From NCBI GenBank assembly GCA_964384025.1, contig CAYLJJ010000019.1:11361-75360 (forward strand): DNA of 64,000 nucleotides. Direction: 5' to 3'. How positions within the stretch are numbered: the first letter of the stretch is position 1; the number at the start of each line of letters is the position of its first letter. Shown piece after piece: positions 18,401 through 26,675 of this stretch. This stretch comes from CAYLJJ01 sp964384025 (GTDB taxonomy: Bacteria > Myxococcota_A > Bradymonadia > UBA7976 > UBA1532). The position numbers were made by a program, and so were the translations under genes. The notes beneath the pieces are model-generated. The model ran no database searches and had not been told where the DNA came from. It was given only the letters and a program-made list of their open reading frames with translations.

Positions 18401-19472
18401 AATCATAGATATAATCAAAGATTATGAAAAGAAGGTCCCTGGTAATTCATTAGAAGAGCTGGAGCGTTTTGTTGAAACTGATCTGAACAAACTTCAACTT
18501 ACTTCTTGTCAATCAAAATTGAAAAAACATGCTAATCCGCACAACAAAAATGACTTCTTTATGGAGAAGAAATATAACATTGCTTTTGCCATAAGAAACA
18601 ATTGCAGGAAAAATCTAAAGACAAGAACTTTAAAGGGGTATGTCGAGCTTCAGAGCTATTTCTCAAACAACCTTGCAGGCCGTTTCCCATTTGCTAGCCC
18701 AGATGTTCCTGCTGAAGTTGAAACTAGAGATATTATCGCATTTTATCAAAAATATGACGATAAAGCAGAGGAATTTAGAGCTCTTCTTTCTAAGAAAGGA
18801 GCCAAACCCTTTGAAGAATCCAGCTCAGACATATTTCGTTTTCTCTCTCAGGTGAAGAAGGCTCGTCCTCTTTTTGCTGCTTTGATCGACTCAGAAGATG
18901 AGAATCCTGATCTGATTTTGGACGCGAACTTTGATTTTCGCGTAAACCGTGACAATGAAGTAAACGGGAATCAGATCATCCAATGGTGGTCTATCGTCGG
19001 AGAAGAGCGCATCGGTCATCGAGATAACAAACAAAATGCTCAGTGGCGAACCACAGATCCCTCTGAAATCTGTTTCCGTTGGGCAAACGATGGTAATTTT
19101 CTTCCATCTGGAAACCAGAGGGCGGAGCATGCACAGGTCAATGGTCGAACAATCTGTTATGCCTTCACTGGACGTTGGGCTCTATTCCGCCTCCTGATGA
19201 CTCATGCCGCTACACCAGCCGATCGAGGACGACGATCTTTTCTACGTCCCCACACCCTGCGTTTTGAAACAGAGACAAGTCGTTCCAGCTCTGCGAGAAG
19301 AGGAACAAATTATTTATTCAAAGATACTCGGGTTTATGTCAGGATTGCGCTGATGCTTCCAGGGGAGAAATCTGCATATCAACTCCCTGAGTTGCCTCGA
19401 AGAGCGCCGGAGCTTCCCTTGGAATTTCTTAAGAAAAACAAACTTCAAAATACGGCTCGTGGGGAGTGGTAA
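15411..19472 (+). CDS. tssM: Type VI membrane protein TssM (IcmF), atypical
   Basis: The 1353-residue product is the inner-membrane core of the secretion apparatus. Three departures from typical TssM are visible. No N-terminal transmembrane hairpin precedes the cytoplasmic domain; the only clear membrane segment is near residues 367-390 (LSLLVTLIISLLLMTI). The P-loop is degenerate (GESGCEKGE at residues 46-54). The usual DTAG-like stretch reads VVVDFSELYF at residues 88-97. The C-terminal periplasmic part, with WWSIVGEERIG and FRWANDG stretches, is in place. An 11-base poly-C tract at 16355-16365 encodes the PPPL segment and is a slippage site. The gene is AT-rich. Its stop overlaps the tssA ORF upstream of tssA's likely start. 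Confidence 0.9.
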   Translation: MARSSKKERISKAAVQKSFSKAAKELSQILRDEEAIYKIPWFGLVGESGCEKGELLHASAIKPRQEAPSSYGLKGSWATHWWFFNDAVVVDFSELYFGEPLRDGSKKVGFFKRIFGKNNAIGEWREALDSLGFVRRRRPLDGLIVTLDARKLQVNTPEKINRLTRDASDFADQIHEAQYRLGIHFPVYIILTHCESIQGFEAFGRCLSEPVREQMLGWSSPHKIENHYQTEWVDEAIASLHEAVSMAQLQFLSGISNQNDRDSLYLFPKSLNEIREPLRIYLDLLFKGNSYRRPLPLRGIYLTGKIGPEKTNLEHPPPLPFNDIPVNEPVNVSPSFVKQLFSEKIFQEPGLAELDKDRNKKLDKKVRFARLSLLVTLIISLLLMTIQYFNTESKVDDFSHVLSILQKNTGDTRNSSTAKEGKDLIATIALFKLDSFESLLVPTSFIEGITDKTISATSSVFGAVVGDYFAGELETKADGILHPRYSVESDFHDLSEFRSKMDPFIVKEKTPKQWIKKKLAEAQRVEQLYSQFNHYQSHTPNDLSELYSYLSGTPASESIKEENEEVILHLKSNKGMASKVFNKISGWPSIDYGIYRKRARNKWKHESIGFYVKFFEKNPLKTILPKISNLIDGIEEEKGLAPYNDRFLEIINGVKDIESHISDQKFDWLIPQEMILGKNYDKLLAILNGPILNSQDEIENQEEVGREFSSEVELLFKNLRSFIWNVKSLRGEEFTLLDRQDGKIKIDPMLDSILSLFKEYQGLGFVFFTSEERKEFAESLNREAGTRVQWNDRLIKKVLSWHKSYDAYYNRIKTPTFIDRTLKIASTKELSERINQVMVEAQPLKIPTETLANSTWTAQKKEGLKKRIGNLFEQFDSILEVQMVLETVAPRLKQSNNQELFKVLKADALKLITQADQLLEDENLYLFDVKDDLWEGESPVGVSIFSARDLSDLVSRLTLQRNTIAGLANDFAGPLIEKIIPLGKPLVDDGIVQKWKKIIDIIKDYEKKVPGNSLEELERFVETDLNKLQLTSCQSKLKKHANPHNKNDFFMEKKYNIAFAIRNNCRKNLKTRTLKGYVELQSYFSNNLAGRFPFASPDVPAEVETRDIIAFYQKYDDKAEEFRALLSKKGAKPFEESSSDIFRFLSQVKKARPLFAALIDSEDENPDLILDANFDFRVNRDNEVNGNQIIQWWSIVGEERIGHRDNKQNAQWRTTDPSEICFRWANDGNFLPSGNQRAEHAQVNGRTICYAFTGRWALFRLLMTHAATPADRGRRSFLRPHTLRFETETSRSSSARRGTNYLFKDTRVYVRIALMLPGEKSAYQLPELPRRAPELPLEFLKKNKLQNTARGEW
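16355..16365 (+). repeat. Poly-C tract (C11) inside tssM
   Basis: Eleven consecutive C residues lie in frame within tssM (after the codons for LEH). A one-base change would truncate TssM after about a quarter of its length, which would turn the secretion system off. Tracts of this length are prone to slipped-strand mispairing and also to sequencing error. Confidence 0.95.
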
Positions 19473-19473
19473 A

Positions 19474-20529
19474 GTGGCAAAGGTGATCCAAGTTGATCTA
19501 GCGACTCTGCTCAAACCCATCTCTGATCGAAGTCCTTCTGGAGTTTCGCTCCGTAGAGGGGCTGTTTATGATCGGATTAAAGAAGCACGTCGAGAAGATG
19601 ATCCCAGCCTTTCCAGGGGTATTTGGCAGACCAAACTTAAAAAGGCCTCCTGGGTTGAAGTAGAAGAACTCTGCTTAGAAGCCCTTAAACTACAGTCTAA
19701 AGATGCTCGGATCGCTGCTTGGCTTACAGAAGCCTGGCTTCACCTCTACGGTGCTGAAGGAATCGAACAAGGCTTTCGACTCTTTGAGAGTCTGAGCAAT
19801 CGTTTCTGGGATACAATGCACCCAGAAATCGATGAGGATGGAGATTTAGATGGAAGGATGGCTCCTTTCATCTGGATCAACGACAAACTTTCTTTTAAAC
19901 TAAAAATTATACCGTTGACGCGGCCTCAAACAAAAGAACCCGAAATCTATAACTGGAATGACTGGGAACGAGCTTCTCTTTTAGAACGCTCCAATCAACA
20001 AGCGTCCGAGAATGAAGTAACTACCGCTCAGTTTATGACCTGTGTTTTGCTCACTCCCGCAGCTTTTTATATCAAGCTGGAACGGGACCTGAGCCACCTT
20101 TGGGATGCAACAGAAGATCTAGAACGCGCAGTCGATAAAGGCTGTGGACGAAGCATGTCTTTTCTTTGGCAATTTCGTCAGACTCTCAAGGAGATCAAAG
20201 ATTTCGTCAGTAAAGCTCTGGATCAAAAGGCAGAAGAGGAGCCTGAAGGAGATCTTGACGAGGAGAGAGAAGAGCCGAGGAGTCGAGAAAACTCTTCTGG
20301 TGTAGGTGTTCGTTGGGGTCCCATCCGCAACCGGGCGGAGGCTTATCAGCGCTTAGCTGAAGCTGCTGATTTTTTGATGAGATCGGAGCCGCATAGTCCG
20401 ACTCCTCATCTAGTAAAACGGGCAGTGACTTGGGGGAGTATGAGTTTTACTGAACTTATCCAAGAGTTGGTGCACGATAAGCACGATCTTAATTCAATTT
20501 ATTCCCTTTTGGGTATTCATATGGATTAA
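19474..20529 (+). CDS. tssA: Type VI protein TssA (ImpA N-terminal family)
   Basis: The 351-residue product has the ImpA_N domain: DLATLLKPISDRSPSG near the start, then the conserved W-containing helices (ASWVEVEELCLEAL and RIAAWLTEAWLHLYG). TssA coordinates sheath and tube assembly at the baseplate. The frame is open from GTG 19459, but GTG 19474 is preferred because GGGGAG sits seven bases upstream and it follows the tssM stop directly. The C-terminal region has an acidic linker (EEEPEGDLDEEREE) before the final helical domain. Confidence 0.9.
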   Translation: MAKVIQVDLATLLKPISDRSPSGVSLRRGAVYDRIKEARREDDPSLSRGIWQTKLKKASWVEVEELCLEALKLQSKDARIAAWLTEAWLHLYGAEGIEQGFRLFESLSNRFWDTMHPEIDEDGDLDGRMAPFIWINDKLSFKLKIIPLTRPQTKEPEIYNWNDWERASLLERSNQQASENEVTTAQFMTCVLLTPAAFYIKLERDLSHLWDATEDLERAVDKGCGRSMSFLWQFRQTLKEIKDFVSKALDQKAEEEPEGDLDEEREEPRSRENSSGVGVRWGPIRNRAEAYQRLAEAADFLMRSEPHSPTPHLVKRAVTWGSMSFTELIQELVHDKHDLNSIYSLLGIHMD

Positions 20530-20645
20530 TGTAAGCAAGGGTCGGGCGTGAGCCCAAGGAGTAGATCAGAAGCGGTTTAAACTTTAGATCGCTTCCAAAA
20601 CAGATGCTGTCTGCGCTTTGCGCTGACGAGCCAAATGGAGCGAAT

Positions 20646-21149
20646 ATGGCTGATTTGACCCAGCATAAGATTGGACGAATTCGTCCGCCTCGGGTTCAGA
20701 TTACCTACGATGTTGAGGTGGGTGATGCAGTTGAGGTCAAGGAGTTACCCTTTATCGTCGGGGTGATGGCTGATCTCGCCGGGCATGCACAGCAGAAGAA
20801 GCTCAAGGAGCGCAAATTCGTTCAGATTGATAACGAGACCTTCAATGATGTGCTCAAGAGCACGAGTCCAGAGTTGAACATCGTTGTCCCCAACAAGCTG
20901 GATGAGAAGGGTGGAAACATTCCTGTTGAGCTTAAATTCTCAAAGCTCTCAGATTTCGATCCGATGTCTATCGTTCACAGCGTAGACAAGATGCGCGCTA
21001 CTTACGAGCAGCGCAACGCGCTCAACGCGCTCTTAGCGAAGATCTACGTGAACGATGATCTGGCGGCAGCCCTCAATGAGGTTGTTCGCTCTAGCGCAAG
21101 CGATGAAGATCTAAAGAAGAACTTGGCTGAACTGGTGAACAAGATTTAA
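20646..21149 (+). CDS. tssB: Type VI sheath small subunit TssB
   Basis: The 167-residue product matches TssB/VipA: an N-terminal RPPRVQITYDVEVG, then ELPFIVGVMADLAG, and the helical tail. It pairs with TssC to form the contractile sheath. ATG 20646 has TGGAG about six bases upstream and gives the usual N-terminus; the open frame reaches back to 20604. A 116-bp gap with small inverted repeats (GGGC at 20544-20547 with GCCC at 20552-20555; GAAGCG at 20569-20574 with CGCTTC at 20590-20595) separates it from tssA. The gap may hold an internal promoter or processing site. Confidence 0.95.
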   Translation: MADLTQHKIGRIRPPRVQITYDVEVGDAVEVKELPFIVGVMADLAGHAQQKKLKERKFVQIDNETFNDVLKSTSPELNIVVPNKLDEKGGNIPVELKFSKLSDFDPMSIVHSVDKMRATYEQRNALNALLAKIYVNDDLAAALNEVVRSSASDEDLKKNLAELVNKI

Positions 21150-21173
21150 GGCCGCAAAAGCACGGAGGAGGAG

Positions 21174-22652
21174 ATGGGAACTAAGCCGACAGGGGGGAGC
21201 AAGAGCGCCCCAAGTCAAGCAGCCGCTACAGACGTGCTGACCGCTGTCATCGCTGAGACCAACAAGGCTGGAGCTCGAGATGGCCTCAAGGCCCTCTTGA
21301 ACCAAGCCCTTGAACAGGGAGTGGGGAGCGCTGCTGAGAAGCAGAAGACCATTCGCAACGCGACTCAACTGATCGAAGGGCAGATCAAAGCCCTTGACCG
21401 CCGACTCACAGCTCAACTCAATGAGGTCCTCCACAACGAGGATTTTCAGCAGTTGGAGTCAACTTGGCGGGGCCTCAAATACCTAGTCTCCCGTGCGGAG
21501 ACGGGGCAGTATCTGAAGATACGAGTCCTCCACGCGAACAAGAAGGAGATGCTCTCGGATATCGAGAACGCCTCCGATTTCGATCAGAGCAGGCTCTTCA
21601 AGGCCGTTTATGAAGAGGAGTATGGCACTTACGGTGGTGAGCCTTACGGGGTCCTCATCGGGAGCTATTACTTTGGGAAGAGCAACGCAGATCTCGATCT
21701 GCTCATGGGACTCTCTAACATAGCCGCAGCAGCTCATGCGCCCTTCATCGCTTCAGCCTCTTCAGATATGTTTGGCTTGAACAACCACGAGAGATTGGGA
21801 GATCCTCGTGACCTCGCTAAGCTCTTTGAAACCGGCATGGAGAAGTGGAACCAGTTTAGGGGGATGGAAGACTCCCGCTACGTGGTGCTCTGTATGCCCC
21901 GTATGCTCCTGAGGCTGCCCTTCGGCCCAGACAATCCCATCGAAGGTTTTGACTTCCACGAGGATGTAGACGGCACAGACAGCACTCGCTACCTCTGGGG
22001 GAACGCGGCCTGGGCTATGGGAGAGCGTATCACCAACGCCTTCGCTCTCTATAAGTGGTGTGCAGCCATTCGAGGCGCTGAAGGTGGTGGCATGGTTGAG
22101 GGTCTCCCTCTCCACCGCTACAAGACCGCTGATGGCGATATGACGGTGAAGATCCCCACCGAAGTCTCGATCACGGATCGTCGCGAGAAGGAGCTCAGCG
22201 ATCTGGGCTTCCTGCCTCTGGTTTTCTGCAAGAATACCAATTATGCGACCTTCTTTGGGGGTTCCACGGTCAACCGAGCGAAGAGCTACGACACAGACTC
22301 TGCCAACGCAAATGCCCGAATTTCGGCGCAGTTGCCATACCTTCTGGCAGCTTCTCGCTTCGCTCACTACCTTAAGGTGCTGGTGCGTGACAAAGTAGGT
22401 TCTTTTATGAGCCGCGACGATGTCAGCTCCTACCTAAATCGATGGATCATGCAATATGTGCTTGGCAAGGACGACGCGGGACAAAGCCTTAAGGCTCGGT
22501 ATCCGCTGCGCGAGGCTCGTGTCGATGTCTCCGATGTCGCAGGCCGGCCAGGCTCTTATCGAGCGGTTGTGTATGTACGACCGCACTTCCAGCTCGACGA
22601 GCTGACGGCCTCGATTCGACTCGTGGCCGACTTGCCGCCACCGGCGGCATAA
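21174..22652 (+). CDS. tssC: Type VI sheath large subunit TssC
   Basis: The 492-residue protein has the family hallmarks LESTWRGLKYLVSRAE, PYGVLIGSYYFG, the stretch around FRGMEDSRYVVLCMPRMLLR, and a C-terminal PFF/HFQLDELTASIRLV segment. With TssB it forms the contractile sheath. The length is normal. An SD (GGAGGAG) precedes ATG 21174. Composition is now GC-richer than in tssK-tssM. Confidence 0.96.
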   Translation: MGTKPTGGSKSAPSQAAATDVLTAVIAETNKAGARDGLKALLNQALEQGVGSAAEKQKTIRNATQLIEGQIKALDRRLTAQLNEVLHNEDFQQLESTWRGLKYLVSRAETGQYLKIRVLHANKKEMLSDIENASDFDQSRLFKAVYEEEYGTYGGEPYGVLIGSYYFGKSNADLDLLMGLSNIAAAAHAPFIASASSDMFGLNNHERLGDPRDLAKLFETGMEKWNQFRGMEDSRYVVLCMPRMLLRLPFGPDNPIEGFDFHEDVDGTDSTRYLWGNAAWAMGERITNAFALYKWCAAIRGAEGGGMVEGLPLHRYKTADGDMTVKIPTEVSITDRREKELSDLGFLPLVFCKNTNYATFFGGSTVNRAKSYDTDSANANARISAQLPYLLAASRFAHYLKVLVRDKVGSFMSRDDVSSYLNRWIMQYVLGKDDAGQSLKARYPLREARVDVSDVAGRPGSYRAVVYVRPHFQLDELTASIRLVADLPPPAA

Positions 22653-22658
22653 ACCAAT

Positions 22659-22694
22659 GCCCTGAGGGGCCTAATAAAATGGGGGGAGTCCCCC
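22659..22694 (+). promoter_or_regulatory. Two short hairpins just before hcp
   Basis: GCCCTGAGGGGC at 22659-22670 and GGGGG-AGT-CCCCC at 22682-22694 can each fold. The second ends immediately before the SD AAAGGAG (22695-22701) of hcp. The placement suggests an RNA processing or stabilising element that sets hcp output apart from the rest of the operon; this is inference. Confidence 0.35.
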
Positions 22695-22707
22695 AAAGGA
22701 GTTAACC

Positions 22708-23220
22708 ATGGCCACCAACGTATTCATAACCACTAAGGCTCCCGATATTGTAGGAGGCTCATCTGCTAAGGGTCATGAGGGCTGGATCGAGGTCCTCTCC
22801 TGGAATCATGGCTGGAATCAGCCCACGACTCCGACTCGTGGCCACGGTGGAGGTGGAACCCTTGAGAAGGTGAATCATCAAAACTTCGTCTTCACAAAGA
22901 TCTTGGACTCCGCAACAGACGATCTCCTCAAGATGATCTGGACCGGTAAGCATATCGATAATCTGACCATGGTTTGCTATCGATCTGCAGGTGATGTTGG
23001 CACCGCTCAGATGGGTGTTCCCTATCTCAAAGTCGAGTTGGAATCTGTCATTGTCACCGACTACCAAATCAGCGGCAGCATCGGTGATATGCCTATGGAA
23101 AGCGTCGCCGTCAACTATTCCAAAGTGACCTATACCTATAATGGCCAGGATAAGCTGAAAGGCACCGCTGGTGCTGATCAGCCAGTTTCTCACTGCTTGG
23201 CAAGCAACGTCGTCGCCTAA
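22708..23220 (+). CDS. hcp: Type VI tube protein Hcp (TssD)
   Basis: The 170-residue product is an Hcp-family protein. Strands GHEGWIEVLSWNHG, then FTKILDSATDDLLKMIWTG, then LESVIVTDYQISGSIGDMP and the C-terminal VAVNYSKVTYTY are diagnostic. Hcp hexamers stack into the tube inside the TssB/C sheath. The start ATG 22708 has a strong SD. A Gly-rich loop (RGHGGGGTLE) follows the first strands, as in the EvpC/Hcp1-type group. Confidence 0.96.
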   Translation: MATNVFITTKAPDIVGGSSAKGHEGWIEVLSWNHGWNQPTTPTRGHGGGGTLEKVNHQNFVFTKILDSATDDLLKMIWTGKHIDNLTMVCYRSAGDVGTAQMGVPYLKVELESVIVTDYQISGSIGDMPMESVAVNYSKVTYTYNGQDKLKGTAGADQPVSHCLASNVVA

Positions 23221-23227
23221 GAGATAG

Positions 23228-23707
23228 ATGCCATCTGAGGAGAGACCCCGCCGAGTAAGGGCCTCACTTCTGGATCGTCTTATTGATGAGGATCCAGAGG
23301 GCCCTCCCGAGCGTCCCCCCCGCCGAACCCATACTCAAGGACAGTACACCCGCAGCATTGTGCGCGACCTTCAGTGGCTGCTCAACACTCGCTGCTCCAT
23401 GCGCTACGACTCTAAAGAAAGGGTTGGTCGTCGCAGCGTTCTGGACTTTGGCCTGGATGATTTCACTCACCTTGTCCCTCTCTTTGAAGATGATCGTCTC
23501 AAGCTCTCCAAATATATCCAGGAAGCGATCAAGGCCTTTGAGCCCAGACTTCAGATCAGAAATGTGCAGATTCGAGAACTAAAAGGAAATCCCCGTGTTC
23601 TTGAGGTCCATTTTGAGGCATACCTGATCATCAATGATGTTCGAGAGCCCGTCTCATTTCGGGCGATCATAGACAAGAAGCGGGGAGTTAAAGTCCTTGG
23701 CCGTTGA
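23228..23707 (+). CDS. tssE: Type VI baseplate protein TssE (gp25-like)
   Basis: The 159-residue protein has the gp25-like fold signature: SLLDRLIDED at the start, SIVRDLQWLLNTR, the RSVLDFGLDDF region and a C-terminal DKKRGVKV. TssE initiates sheath polymerisation at the baseplate. It overlaps the TTG start of tssF by 11 bases. Confidence 0.94.
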   Translation: MPSEERPRRVRASLLDRLIDEDPEGPPERPPRRTHTQGQYTRSIVRDLQWLLNTRCSMRYDSKERVGRRSVLDFGLDDFTHLVPLFEDDRLKLSKYIQEAIKAFEPRLQIRNVQIRELKGNPRVLEVHFEAYLIINDVREPVSFRAIIDKKRGVKVLGR

Positions 23708-25505
23708 TCTTGAAGAGGAACAGCTTCGACAGTATCGAGATGAGTTAACCTTTCTGCGGCGTATGGGGGCCCGCTTCGCCAAGAAACACCCCCGCATCGC
23801 GAGGAGACTTGAGCTGGGGGATGGGATCTGTCCAGATCCCCACGTGGAGCGACTCTTGGAGGGGGTTGCCCTCCTCACTTCGCGGATTCAGTTTGTTTTG
23901 GAGGCAGAGCAACCTCATATTACCCAGGGGCTCTTGGGTTACCTCTACCCTCATTTCACTCAACCCGTCCCTCCTATGGCCATCGCTCATCTTCAACCTG
24001 ATGAAGGCGGAGCTGGGCTCAGCTCTGGGATCCAGATCCCCAAACATACCAGCCTCTTTAGAGAAACTCGTTTCCAGAAGCGAACCTGTCGCTTTCGAAC
24101 CTGTTATCCTGTCTCTCTCTGGCCCTTGGAGGTGAGCGAGGCGCGCTTTGAAAATCCCAGCGCCTACCCCTTTCTGAGATATCCCCCCTTCCACCAAGTT
24201 CAATCTGTATTGCGTGTTCGCCTAGCCGCGACCGCTGCAGCTTTACATGAGGTGGATGAGATCAAAAATCTGCGCTTTTTCCTTGACGGGGAGCCAGAGG
24301 TCGCTGGGGCCTTATACGAACTGCTGATGAGCGAGTTGCTCTTTGCAATCTCTATCCCTGAAGGGCAGCTCCCAAGCCCTAGAGAAAAGCAGCAACTCTG
24401 CCAAGTAAAGCCGGTGGGTTTTTTGGAGGGTGAAGAGGTTCTCCCTTCAGCACCTCATGCGTTGCGAAGTTATGCTCTGCTCCAAGAGTATTTTAGTTTT
24501 CCTCAAAAATTTCTCTTTTTCGACGTAGAAGGTCTGAGCTCGCGTGGTTCTTCCAAGCATTTTGATCTTTATTTTCTCTTCAAACGCGCTCCACGTCGTC
24601 TGGCGGTAGGTCCCGAGAATCTGCTCCTAGGCTGTACCCCCGTTATCAATCTCTTTCCAAAAGTTTCCGAGCCTATCCATATCGATGGGAAGTCCCAGGA
24701 ATATCTGTTGAGGCCAGACGCTCGCTGGGAAAGCACCACCGAGATCCACAGCATCCAATCTCTAAGTGAAAGCCTGACCGATGGAGAAGCGGGGCGGATC
24801 GAACCCCTCTATGGGCTCCTCCATTCTGCGCATAACACACTCTACTGGTATGCAGAGCGACGAAGCAGTCGCCTATTGGAGATGTCAGGTACAGACCTCT
24901 GGCTCTCCTTTGTTGACGCCCGCCTGCAACCCAAGCTCCCCCATGCTCGAAGTCTAAGGGCCCACACTCTCTGCACCAATCGAGATCTGGCGACACATCT
25001 GGACAGAGGAGATCGACTCTTCATTGAGGAGGGACCTCACGCTCTGGTGCATCTGAAGACACGCCCCAGCGAGTCTCTAATCCCCCCTCTCCTTGGAGAG
25101 GCTGCTTGGCGCCTGATCTCCCACCTCTCTCTAAGTCATACGGGGTTACCGGAGGGAGAGAGAGCTGTTGAGGCTCTGCGTGAACAGCTCCGAGTTTATG
25201 CTTTCAGCAGCAGCGAGTCTTTAGAGCCTCAACTTCAGGCTATCGAGGAGCTGAGGCGAGAGACCGTAGCTCTGAGAGCGGATGATCGACAGTGGCGAGG
25301 ATTTTGTCGGGTCCAGCGTTTCAACATCAAGATCGATGAAAGCCGCTTTTCGGGTTGGACACCGATCCTCTTAGGCCAAGTCCTTCATGCCTACTTTGGA
25401 AGCTATGCTTCTGTAAACGTCTTCACCCAACTGGCCATGGAGTCTCGCCAGAGAGAAGGAGTTTGGAAACTATGGCCTCCAGTCATTCCTCCCATGAAGA
25501 TCTAA
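23697..25505 (+). CDS. tssF: Type VI baseplate protein TssF
   Basis: The 602-residue protein matches TssF/VasA. The N-terminus EEEQLRQYRDELTFLRRMG, ARFAKKHPRIARRLE and VERLLEGVALLTSRIQ are family signatures. It forms the baseplate wedge with TssG and TssE. The start is TTG 23697 with GGGGAG upstream, inside the end of tssE. Confidence 0.95.
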   Translation: MAVDLEEEQLRQYRDELTFLRRMGARFAKKHPRIARRLELGDGICPDPHVERLLEGVALLTSRIQFVLEAEQPHITQGLLGYLYPHFTQPVPPMAIAHLQPDEGGAGLSSGIQIPKHTSLFRETRFQKRTCRFRTCYPVSLWPLEVSEARFENPSAYPFLRYPPFHQVQSVLRVRLAATAAALHEVDEIKNLRFFLDGEPEVAGALYELLMSELLFAISIPEGQLPSPREKQQLCQVKPVGFLEGEEVLPSAPHALRSYALLQEYFSFPQKFLFFDVEGLSSRGSSKHFDLYFLFKRAPRRLAVGPENLLLGCTPVINLFPKVSEPIHIDGKSQEYLLRPDARWESTTEIHSIQSLSESLTDGEAGRIEPLYGLLHSAHNTLYWYAERRSSRLLEMSGTDLWLSFVDARLQPKLPHARSLRAHTLCTNRDLATHLDRGDRLFIEEGPHALVHLKTRPSESLIPPLLGEAAWRLISHLSLSHTGLPEGERAVEALREQLRVYAFSSSESLEPQLQAIEELRRETVALRADDRQWRGFCRVQRFNIKIDESRFSGWTPILLGQVLHAYFGSYASVNVFTQLAMESRQREGVWKLWPPVIPPMKI

Positions 25506-26623
25506 ACGCCTACTTCGAAGAGGCCTTTCGCTTCGACTTCTACGAAGCGGTTAAGACCTTGGAGGCGGTTGTTCGGAGAGAGAGGAGCCTAAGGGGAGCG
25601 CGCAGCGTGGAGCTTCTGGGGGAGGCACAGCGTCCTGATGATGAGCCTGTCCGCTTCAGCTCAACGGTCTCTCTGGGTTTTTCTCCCAGCGATATCCGCA
25701 GCATCACTCCCCATCCCAAAGATGGAGGCGCCCCCGTTATCAATGTGGATTTCTTAGGCCTCACGGGTGCTCGTGGACCTCTCCCTGATTTCTATGCGGA
25801 GATCATCAGAGCCCGAGGTCGTTTAGGGGATACCGGACTTCGAGACTTCCTGGATCTTTTTAACCATCGCCTTCTTTCTTTGGTCTATCGTGCTCGACAA
25901 CACAACCGTCCTACTCTAAATACAGACTTACCAGAAAAACATCCTTTTGCTCGATATCTGCTCTCCCTCTCTGGTTTGGGCTCACCAGAGACCAGCTGGG
26001 CTTTTGACCAGCCAGAGGAGCCTACAGCAGAGAGCGTCTGGGGAGAGCCTCAGGCACAGGAATTTGAAGCAGAGGAGAGGGCGCAGGATGACTCAGATAT
26101 TTATGAGGCGGGGCTTAAAGCTCGTGATCTTCTCCTCTATTCGGGGCTCTTCTGGAATCGGGAACGTTCCATGGCGGGCCTGCTGAGGATCCTCAAGCAC
26201 TTCTTTGGTCTTGAGATCAGAGGTGAAGAGATGATCGGACGTTGGTTCTATCTTAAAACTGAAGAGCGCAGCGCTCTGAGCTGCACGGAGTCCAACAACC
26301 GCCTGGGGCAAACCTGTATGGCGGGACGTAGAGTTTGGGATCCCCAGGCTGGCTTTGAGTTAAGTATCGGTCCTCTGGGCTGGTCAACATTTTTGGATTT
26401 CCTTCCTTCGGGTAGACGTTTTCCTATCCTGGTCAAACTGACTCGTTTTTACACTCGTTCAGCTTTTGATTTTCAACTCAGGCTGGGGCTCCTCAGCGAT
26501 GAGCTGATGCATCATCGACCACGACTCTCCTCTCAGGGGGGATATCGCCTGGGTTGGAACAGCTGGTTGATGACTCGCAAACCTTCGCTCCCCACGGTGG
26601 AGATCAAAGTGCGCTGCCAGTAG
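25472..26623 (+). CDS. tssG: Type VI baseplate protein TssG
   Basis: The 383-residue protein matches TssG/VasB: FYEAVKTLEAVVRRE near the start, VRFSSTVSLGFSPSDI, FLGLTGARGPLP, then the RDFLDLFNHRLLSLVYRA helix. ATG 25472 is preferred to the open-frame start at 25355, because AAGGAG lies 12 bases upstream and family proteins start here. It overlaps tssF by 34 bases. It is the last recognised type Vi gene in the operon; clpV and vgrG are not in this window. Confidence 0.95.
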   Translation: MASSHSSHEDLNAYFEEAFRFDFYEAVKTLEAVVRRERSLRGARSVELLGEAQRPDDEPVRFSSTVSLGFSPSDIRSITPHPKDGGAPVINVDFLGLTGARGPLPDFYAEIIRARGRLGDTGLRDFLDLFNHRLLSLVYRARQHNRPTLNTDLPEKHPFARYLLSLSGLGSPETSWAFDQPEEPTAESVWGEPQAQEFEAEERAQDDSDIYEAGLKARDLLLYSGLFWNRERSMAGLLRILKHFFGLEIRGEEMIGRWFYLKTEERSALSCTESNNRLGQTCMAGRRVWDPQAGFELSIGPLGWSTFLDFLPSGRRFPILVKLTRFYTRSAFDFQLRLGLLSDELMHHRPRLSSQGGYRLGWNSWLMTRKPSLPTVEIKVRCQ

Positions 26624-26675
26624 GGTCCCTGAGCGTGTAGGATATCGATCTATCGTTGCCCCTGGGAGGAAGGAG

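Noticed and set aside
21762..22367. 201-residue open frame on the minus strand
   Set aside because: It is antisense to tssC, which is a clear family member over the whole range.
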